Shown here: piece after piece, positions 56,977 through 64,000 of the stretch
Numbering within the stretch: position 1 is the first letter of the stretch
Layout of the letters: every line of letters starts with the position of its first letter
Assembly: GCA_001972305.1 (NCBI GenBank)
Contig: BDDD01000723.1
Location: forward strand, 62,001-126,000
Direction: 5' to 3'
DNA: 64,000 nt
Origin: Cephalotus follicularis
Lineage: Eukaryota; Streptophyta; Magnoliopsida; Oxalidales; Cephalotaceae
The notes under the pieces: model-generated
Seen by the model: the letters and a program-made list of their open reading frames with translations, nothing else
What the model was told of the DNA's origin: nothing
Databases searched by the model: none
Translations under genes and position numbers: made by a program

Positions 56977-58641
56977 TGTAACGACCCATATTAATTTTGT
57001 ATAAATTGTTGTTTATCTTCTTTCTTTGAGGTCGGCCATTGAGTTGGTAGGTCTGACGTCTCCTTGGACTTTTCTTTGTTATCGATATTCTTGTATACTT
57101 TCACCTCTGCCTTGTTTTGTTGAGCAGGGGAGATGGTTTTTCCTCGGCCCAGTTAGGGCAGGGCACGTGACCTTGACTCTTGGCACCCCGGTCGAAGTGG
57201 GTTGCCCAGGATATTCCTTGATCTTACTCACTAGTCAGTTGGACTAATCCCCTCGTAATTTTGTGTGTAGAGGGAGCGGGGCGGCAGTGTTCTTGAGATC
57301 CACTAAGGACAGCTTGTTGAGAGAGGTAGACGCCAGACGAAGCACCTTAGGATGGCTCCTAGGCCTCGAACACCTTCATGCATTTGGGGACATTCATGGG
57401 GTTCTTTATAGTTTTTGTTGATATCTATGCCTTGTAAAACCTTCTTTGAAAGCTTGTGTAAAACTCTTGGATGATGGGTGTCCTCGGCAGTTTGCCCGGG
57501 ACTGCGTATATAATTCAATTCTTTCTTGTCTTATATACTTGTTGTTTGTGCTGTTCTCTCAACCATGGCATTGTTTTTGCTTTAGTGTTGAGTGTGCAGG
57601 GGCGACGTGTGAGTTCGGGGGTGGTTTGACCCTAGGTAGGGTAGCAAGTCTTCCCAGTCTTGGCCTTGGTGAAACCGTAGTGTTTCTCCTCGGGCCTTTC
57701 GTGCGTGGCACCTCTGATGAGATGCCAGGGGAAAGGGTGGCTTGATCATTGTTGGTCAAACCTTTTGGTTGACCTTGCGGCTCGGGTTGGTTGACCCTAA
57801 GCTGAGGTCTAGTGGCGTCCTCGGGCGTTGTCCCCGGGAATGTCATAGGCGTTAAGTGGAGGTAAGTAGTTTTCTTTAGTTTTTCCCGACTTCACGACCT
57901 CGGACTAGTTCTGTCCCTGGAGACGTTTTTATGGGTGAGCCTGGTGGATCCCCTAGGCACCTGGCCGGGGTGAGATTCTATCTCCTTAGTGTAGTTCGAG
58001 TGTTGGTGGGACCTTGGGTGGTTGCCCCATGCGGTTAGCGTTTGTCCCCCGGCCCTTGTGTTGATCCCAGGCTTAGCTTTTGTTAAGTGTTGTCGTCCAA
58101 TGAGGACATGCCCGAGGATGGTTTAACCTGGGAAGGTATGTCATAGGATGGGACACAGACCTGGCTTGTGTTACGTCATGTTTGTGTTGTGTTGGCATCC
58201 CTGCCCGGGACCCCAAGCAGGACGTAGTGTTACGTTCTCTGCCCGGGCTCCCTTCCCTAGCATGTTCCTTTAGTGGAACGGTGCGTTTGGGCAGTGGGTG
58301 TGGTGCGTTTGTTCCCCTTAGTTAAACGGTGCGTTTGCTAAGTGGGTTTTGTGCTCGTTCCTTTTAGTTAAACGGTTTGCTTTGGGGATAGTTTAAGTAA
58401 GAGTTCTTTTACGGTTTTACCCTTCCTTCTTTCTTCCTTCCTGCTCGGGCAGTTCTTGTTTCATGCCTTGGGAGCGTTTGGCCTAGGGAACGCGGCTCTG
58501 CTCGGCAGCGCGTTTTTAACGCCTGCCCTGGCCTTAGTGTTAGCCTTGTTGTTGTTGGTGTTTGGTTAGGGATCCAGGTGAGGGATCCTTCCACCTGGCA
58601 CGGCCGTCCTCGAGCGAGGGTGCTCGGGAACGAAGCTGTCA
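56977..58641 (+). mobile_element. Gypsy D 3' LTR (1665 bp, internally deleted)
   Basis: TGTAACGACCCAT...GAAGCTGTCA. After the first 30 bases it jumps to the sequence found near 50250 in the 5' LTR ('gttgtttatcttctttc'), leaving out about 1.4 kb. Short homology ('ataaa-tg') at the join suggests a deletion by illegitimate recombination. The right flank TTAAC does not match CAAGC left of the 5' LTR, so no target duplication remains. Confidence 0.85.
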
Positions 58642-59640
58642 TTAACCGTCGAAGGCATCATTCGAAAGGGAATTATAGTGTCAGCGCTTATGGCAGTAAG
58701 CATCAATGGGCATAACTCTAAGCGTCAACACTTGAGCACAAAAGCGGAGACAGTTAAAAGAAAGCGCCAGCGGTTTAAGTATAAAGCGCTAAAGGTTAAG
58801 TTCAAAGCACCAGCGGTTGACAATATGGCCTAAACAAATGTGAACAAAGCGACAATGCTTGGTAATGCTATACTTGTGACCTTCAGTGCTTAAAACTTAA
58901 AGCAGCAACAGTTTACGCGAGGTGAAGGAAAACAAAGGATAACGGTAACATTTGAGCGTCGGCGCTTAATTCGAAACCGTGATGCTTTGGTCGACAATTG
59001 CAATCTGATCATGCGTTATGAATGCTTAATTCATGGCCAATATTTCCAAAATGTTTACAACAGATAGATGAAAAATTCTAACGACTCTTTCAACAAGAAC
59101 ACTATAAATAGAGGCTCAATTCACAACAACAAAGAATCAACTAATGCTACAATCTCTCATATCTCAAATTCAAGAGCCTTTATTGTTGTTAGCATTATAT
59201 TGAGTTGTTCTTGTCTTATTTTTGAGCTATTACTGTGAGCAAAGTTAGTCAATACCTGACCTTTGAGAGGTTACATAAAACTACAATCATTTTTGTATTA
59301 GTTCAGATTTTTAGAGGGGAGTGAACCCTTGTATGCAGTGATCGTGCTTAATCACAATTATTGTAGAGGTGCACCGAATAGTTCCTGGAAAGATATTTGG
59401 AGTTTGTATTCGAGGTCGAATACTAGTGGAAACTCAAGGAGATCCTTTGGAAAAGTGGACGTAGGCAAGAGTTTAGCCGAATCACTATAAAACTGTGTTT
59501 GCATTCTCTTTCCTTATCTCTTTATTTACTTTATTAATTATAATTGTGATGTTGATATGTTGAATTTCTTGTTGACTTAATCTCGAAAAAGTTCATATTT
59601 TTTAAATACTACAATTCATCCCCCCTCTTGTAGTTTTTCA
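58642..59640 (+). mobile_element. SIRE-type copia C 5' LTR, truncated at its start
   Basis: The LTR ends GTAGTTTTTCA at 59640, 2 bases before a methionine-tRNA primer site. A TATA box lies at 59103. The expected SIRE-type start with 'ttgatgataaca' is absent. Instead the sequence abuts the gypsy D end at 58641. Motifs in 58670-58990 (GCGTCAACAC, GCGCCAGCGGTT, GCGTCGGCGCTT) are the CG-rich variant of the motif class. Confidence 0.7.
59103..59111 (+). promoter_or_regulatory. TATA box of copia C LTR
   Basis: TATAAATAG is followed by 'aggctcaattcacaacaac', a plausible transcription start region of the LTR. Confidence 0.65.
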
Positions 59641-59642
59641 AT

Positions 59643-59657
59643 TGTTATCAGAGCAGG
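59643..59657 (+). other. Primer-binding site of copia C
   Basis: TGTTATCAGAGCAGG is a one-base variant of TGGTATCAGAGCAGG. It lies 2 bases after the LTR end. Confidence 0.8.
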
Positions 59658-59704
59658 TAATTTTATAATTTTTAAGTGTTAGAGGTTTAAAGATCAAAGT
59701 GGCC

Positions 59705-60780
59705 ATGAACTTGAATTCTAGAGAAAGCCAAAATATTTCAAAACTCCCATTTTTTTATGGAAATAATTATAGTAATTGGAAAGCCAAAATGACTATTTTT
59801 ATTCAATCCCTAGACTATAATCTCTGGGACCTAATTGTTAATGGTCGAAATTCGCCTGCCACCACAAATGAATGTGGTGAGATCATTTCAAAACCTAGGA
59901 ATAAATATAATGATGAATATAGGGAAATAGTACAATTGAATGCTAAGGCAAAACAGATAATTATATGTGCTATTAACTCAAATGAGTTTAATAGAGTATC
60001 CTCCTGTGTTTCAGCCAAAGAACGTGGGATAGACTTGAGGTAACCTATGAAGCTACCAATCAAGTAAAAGAGGCCAAAATAAGCATGCGCGTCCATGAAT
60101 ATGAAATGTTCACTATGCATGATAATGAAGATATAAAAATCATGTTCACTAGATTTATAAATATTACAAATGCTTTACAAGCATTGGATAAAGTTTATAC
60201 TAACTGTGAGATGGTAGGAAAAATTCTTAGGTGTCTACCAAAAGCATGGGTGCCTCAGGTGACGACTATCGAGGAAGAAAAAGACCTTAATACATTGCCT
60301 CTAGAGGACCTTCTCGGATCCTTAATGACTGACGAGTTGTCAATCCTAAAAAGAGATGGTGAAGAAGAAACGGAAAGGAAAAAGAAAAAAATTGTACCCT
60401 TAAAATCATCTGCAAGTGACGAAATCGAGGAGGATAGTGATCAAGAGATGGCTTTAATCACGATAAGATTCAAAAAATTCCTAGCAAGCAAGAAGAATTT
60501 TGGAGGAAAATTTTTTAAGAAAGGCAACATTCAAAAAGGCGAGCCAAGTAAAATTGAAGAAATTATTTGTTACGAATGTAACAAACCGGGGCAATACAAA
60601 AGTGATTGCCCAAGACTCAAAAAGGAGCAAATGAGGAAAAAGAAAGCAATGATTGCTATTTGGGATGATAGTGACGACTCTTGTTCCGATGAAGAAACAA
60701 ATGAGGAAGTCACACAAATTGCTTATATTTTTACGCTCTATTTGAGAAAGAAAAACAATATAATTATGATTAATCGATGA
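59705..60780 (+). pseudogene. Copia C gag
   Basis: ATG at 59705 gives MNLNSRESQ and then FYGNNYSNWKAKMTIFIQSLDYNLWDLI, the usual SIRE-type gag N-terminus. A frameshift lies near 60025 ('AKE' to 'DRLEVTYEAT'-like reading). The second open part (60085-60780) has the capsid C-terminal region (VGKILRCLPKAWVPQVTTI), a CCHC knuckle CYECNKPGQYKSDC (His replaced by Gln; about 60570-60611) and an acidic DDSDDSCSDEETNEE tail. The coiled-coil part seen in copia A is largely missing, so there is an internal deletion. Confidence 0.88.
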
Positions 60781-61500
60781 CCAAGTAAATTACCAAAACT
60801 TCTTTGATCGGAAGAATAAGATTGAAAAAGAGAAAATTGAAAAAGATTTTGTTAAAAACAAAAATTCAAATGTGTCACGCAATTATTGTGGTAAACACAG
60901 TCACATTTCATCATCATGTTTTTATAAAAGTTATTTTTTATCTAGATCAAAAATATGATTTAGAAAAGTTTGGGTTCTAAAAGGAACTATTATAACTAAC
61001 CCAAAAGGACCCAAAACTTGTTGGGTACCTCAAACAGAACCTTGACAATGTTTTTGTAGATGTGTTTGAAGGCATTGTCCAATAAGACACAATGGTACTT
61101 GGACAGTTGGTGTTCAAAGCATATGATGAGTGACAAGAGTCTTTTTATATCCTTAACTCTAAAGCAAGGACGTGATGTCACATTTGGAGACAACGCTAAA
61201 GAAAAAATAACGGGAATTAGCTCCATAGGTAATGAACATAATTCTGTTTCTAATGTATTATATGTAGATGGACTCAAAAACAATTTGTTGAGCATAAGTC
61301 AATTATATGACAAGGATTGTAGAGTCATTTTTGAAAATGATTTATGTACAGTGATAAAAATGAAAGATAACCAAATTAAATTTGTAGGATATAGACATGG
61401 AAATATTTGTATTGTAGACATAAGTGATTTACATAATATCAAATGTCTAGTATCCATAAACGTCTTCCCAAAATTAGCTTTGAAAAAGATAAAATTTACG
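60781..61500 (+). pseudogene. Copia C second zinc knuckle, protease and integrase N-terminus
   Basis: At about 60880-60930 a second knuckle, NYCGKHSHISSSC, has lost its first Cys. The protease reads WYLDSWCSKHMMSD, so the Gly of the DSG motif is replaced by Trp (61094-61135). NVLYVDGLKNNLLSISQLYDKDCRVIFEN follows. The part that should hold the integrase zinc finger jumps from CLVSINV to FPKLALKKIKF, so the HH half of the HHCC motif is deleted. Confidence 0.85.
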
Positions 61501-62560
61501 ATGCCTGTCAACATAGGAAGCAAACTGGAGAATCTTCTAAAAGTAAAAATAGTCTCTATAACTAGGCCATTACAACTATTGCATATTGATTTGTTTGGAC
61601 CTATAGACGTGAGAAGTCTAGGAGGTAAATCATATGCTACAGTTATAGCTGATTATTTGCGATGTACGAGGACAATTTTTCTTGCTCACAAAAGTGAAAC
61701 CTTTAAAGACTTTTTGAATTTTTGTAAAATAGTTCAAAATGAAAAAGACACTTCTATTTTAACTATAAGAAGTGATCATGGTAAAGAATTTGAAAATAAT
61801 CTTTTCGAAAATTTTTGTAATGAAAATGGTTTTGTTCATGAGTTCTCTACTCCTAGAACACCTCAACAAAATAGGGTTGTTCAAAAAGAAAAATGGAACT
61901 CTACAAAAAATGTGTAGAACTATTTTGAATGAAACCAATTACCAAAATATTTTTGGACTGAGGCCATAAATACTTCAACATATATTTTAAATCGAACATC
62001 AATAAGGCCTATTCTCAAAAAGACTCCATATGAATTATGGAGGGGGAGAAAGCCTAACATTGGTTACTTTCGTGCTTTCGAATGCAAGTGCTTCATCCAC
62101 AACAACGGAAAGGATCATCTCGGTAAGTTCGACTCTAAAGTCGACGAAAGCATATTTCTTGGCTATTCTAATACAAGCAGAGCATATAGATGTTTCAATA
62201 AAAGAACATTGCTTGTAGAAGAATCGATGCATGTAGTTTTTGATGAATCTAATTCTATGCATCCAAAAGAAGTAATTGATCATGATAGTATAGAACTTGT
62301 TGAAAATAGGTTTAAAGATTTAAGGCTTGAAGATAGTCAAAATTAGGAACCAAAACAAGAAATAAAACCTCAAGATAGTTATAAAGAAGCTCTTTTTGAT
62401 AAAACTTTTAAGGTTGTTAAAGGACATCCTCATGAGGCTATAATAGGTGACCCTAGACAAGGTATAGTTACTAGGTCATCGATTAATCATAATTATATTG
62501 TTTTTCTTTCTCAAATAGAGCCTAAAAATATAAGATAGGCTGAGAAAGATGAAAATTGGA
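61501..62560 (+). pseudogene. Copia C integrase
   Basis: LLHIDLFGPIDVRSLGGKSYA starts the core. The first acidic site is reduced to VIADYLRC. TIRSDHGKEFENNLFENFC keeps the second Asp. The third, normally VVERKNRT, reads VVQKEKWN, so Glu is replaced by Gln. The C-terminal region (61930-62540; TPYELW, FGCK-like FECKCF, RTLLVEESMHVVFDES) is spread over several frames. The protein is not functional. Confidence 0.88.
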
Positions 62561-63860
62561 TAGTTGCTATGCAAGAAGAGCTAAACCAGTTTGAACGAAA
62601 TAAGGTTTGGAATCTAGTACCTAGACCTAGTGATCATAATATAATTGGAACTAAATGGGTTATTATGAATAAAATGGATGATCAAGGAATAGTTGTTTGA
62701 AACAAAGCTAGGTTGGTAGCTAAAGGTTATTCCCAAGAAGAGGGAATTGATTTCGATGAATCTTACGCACTCGTAGCTCGATTAGAGTCTATTACAATTT
62801 TGCTTGCATATGCATCATTTAAAGACTTCACACTTTATCAAATGGATGTAAAAAGTGCATTTTTAAATGGCGTGATAAAGGAGGAAGTGTATGTGAAACA
62901 ACCTCCTGGTTTTGAAGATCCACATTTTCCAAACCATGTTTTTAAGCATTCAAAAGCTTTATATGGTTTAAAACAAGCTCCTATAGCTTGGTATGAAAAA
63001 CTTAGTGGATATTTACTCAAAAATGATTTTAAAAGAGGTTAAATAGATATAACTCTATATACAAAATCTCTTAATGAAGATATTTTAATGGTACAAATAT
63101 ATGTTGAGGATATTATATTTCGTTCAACTAATGAAAATTTGTGAAAGGATATTGCTAAGATTATGCAGGATGAGTTTGAAATGAGTATGATAGGAGAACC
63201 GAATTTCTTCCTCGGACTTCAAGTTAAACAACTTAAAGACGGCATATTCATCAACCAATCCAAATATGTCAAAGATCTACTCAAGAGATTTGGGATGGAT
63301 AATGCAAAGAAAAGAAAAACTCCAATGAGCATGACAACAAGGTTAGATAAAGATGAACAAGGTAAACTTATTGAACAAAAACTATATAGGAGTATGATTG
63401 GCTCTTTACTCTATCTAACTGCAAGTAGACCAGATATTCTGTTTAATGTATGTTTGTGTGCTTGTTTTCAAGCATGTCCCAAAGAATCACATCTACATGT
63501 TGTAATCTTTAAATATTTAGCATATACACCGACTTTCAGTTTATGGTATCCCGGAAATTCATCCTTTGACTTCATACATACTCAGATGCTGATTTTGGAG
63601 GTTATAAGGTAGATAGAAAAAGTACTAGTGGTACTTGTCAATTTTTAGGAAATATGCTCATTTCTTGGTTTAGCAAGAAACAAAATTAGGTAGCACTTTC
63701 CACTACCGAAGCTGAGTATATAGCAGCTGGAAGTTGTTGCGCACAAGTAATGTGGATGAAACAGCAACTTTTAAATTATGGTTTTAAATTTGAAAAAGTG
63801 CCTATAAAATGTGACAACACTAGCGCAATATGTTTAGGTGAAAATCCTATACATCATTCT
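62561..63860 (+). pseudogene. Copia C reverse transcriptase and RNase H, cut by an LTR
   Basis: Domains in order: GTKWVIMNK-like start, [60 protein letters not shown], catalytic YVEDIIF (63100-63111; YVDD changed to YVED), [39 protein letters not shown], then RNase H with [34 protein letters not shown] and KCDNTSAICLGENPIHHS. Stops occur at several points (62699, 63042, 63146, 63690). The frame is cut at 63860 by a new LTR, so the end of RNase H is outside the window. Confidence 0.9.
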
Positions 63861-64000
63861 TGTAATATCCCGATTCATTGCGTATGTGTTTATCTAATTG
63901 TGGTGTCTCTATGTTAAGAATTGTCATATGTTATGTGTTGTTTCATTGGACTATTTGATTTTCATTTTGATAACTCTTTCTTTTTTCTGGGTGTGAAGCG
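63861..64000 (+). mobile_element. Start of another gypsy-type LTR (continues beyond the window)
   Basis: TGTAATATCCCGATTC begins exactly where the copia C RNase H frame stops after PIHHS. TGTAATATCCCG is a common start of plant gypsy LTRs. Only 140 bases are visible. Confidence 0.7.

Overview
This 64 kb window is plant nuclear DNA made almost entirely of nested, decayed retrotransposons. I found no cellular protein-coding gene and no rRNA or tRNA gene. Features typical of flowering plants are chromodomain-type Ty3/gypsy elements, Ty1/copia elements of the SIRE/Maximus type with an additional downstream ORF, a plant LINE zinc-binding tail, and a TRIM (miniature LTR element). A eudicot is plausible, but I cannot name the species. 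The setting looks like pericentromeric or intergenic heterochromatin.

Layout. 1-3.9 kb: gypsy LTR fragments in opposite orientations, a LINE fragment, and the 3' end of a minus-strand copia (element H). 3.9-9.2 kb: a plus-strand LTR (I) split by a complete solo LTR (G, 4862-8193) with a perfect TGAAA target duplication. 9.2-15.8 kb: a minus-strand SIRE-type copia (A) with an almost intact reverse transcriptase and an extra ORF between pol and the 3' LTR. 15.8-22.1 kb: a heavily decayed minus-strand copia (B) with a 2.27 kb LTR and remnants of all domains. 22.1-24.4 kb: an LTR-like fragment with a TATA box, then a 907 bp TRIM. 24.4-32.8 kb: a 5'-truncated plus-strand gypsy (element 1), its RNase H split by a 2.75 kb solo LTR (J, target duplication GGTAG). 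32.8-35.2 kb: an inverted LTR fragment forming a foldback, then an LTR with a 42 bp minisatellite. 35.2-48.8 kb: a minus-strand gypsy 3' end (E) whose LTR is split by a full-length minus-strand gypsy (F, 36760-47138). 48.8-58.6 kb: a full-length plus-strand gypsy (D). 58.6-63.9 kb: a plus-strand SIRE-type copia (C), cut at 63861 by the start of another LTR.

How the parts relate. Each autonomous element once encoded gag, protease, reverse transcriptase/RNase H and integrase. Every one now carries stops, frameshifts or lost catalytic residues, so none looks mobile by itself. Conserved primer-binding sites, polypurine tracts and TG...CA termini still define the boundaries and the order of insertion.

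The most striking unexplained structure is a set of short self-complementary motifs built on a TCGA core (CAGTCGACTG, GCGTCGACGC, GACGTCGACGTC, CATCGATG and decayed forms). They occur in clusters in nearly every LTR and in one copia spacer, in both gypsy and copia elements. In gypsy LTRs they form two blocks at equivalent positions, and sister families use different versions of the motif.
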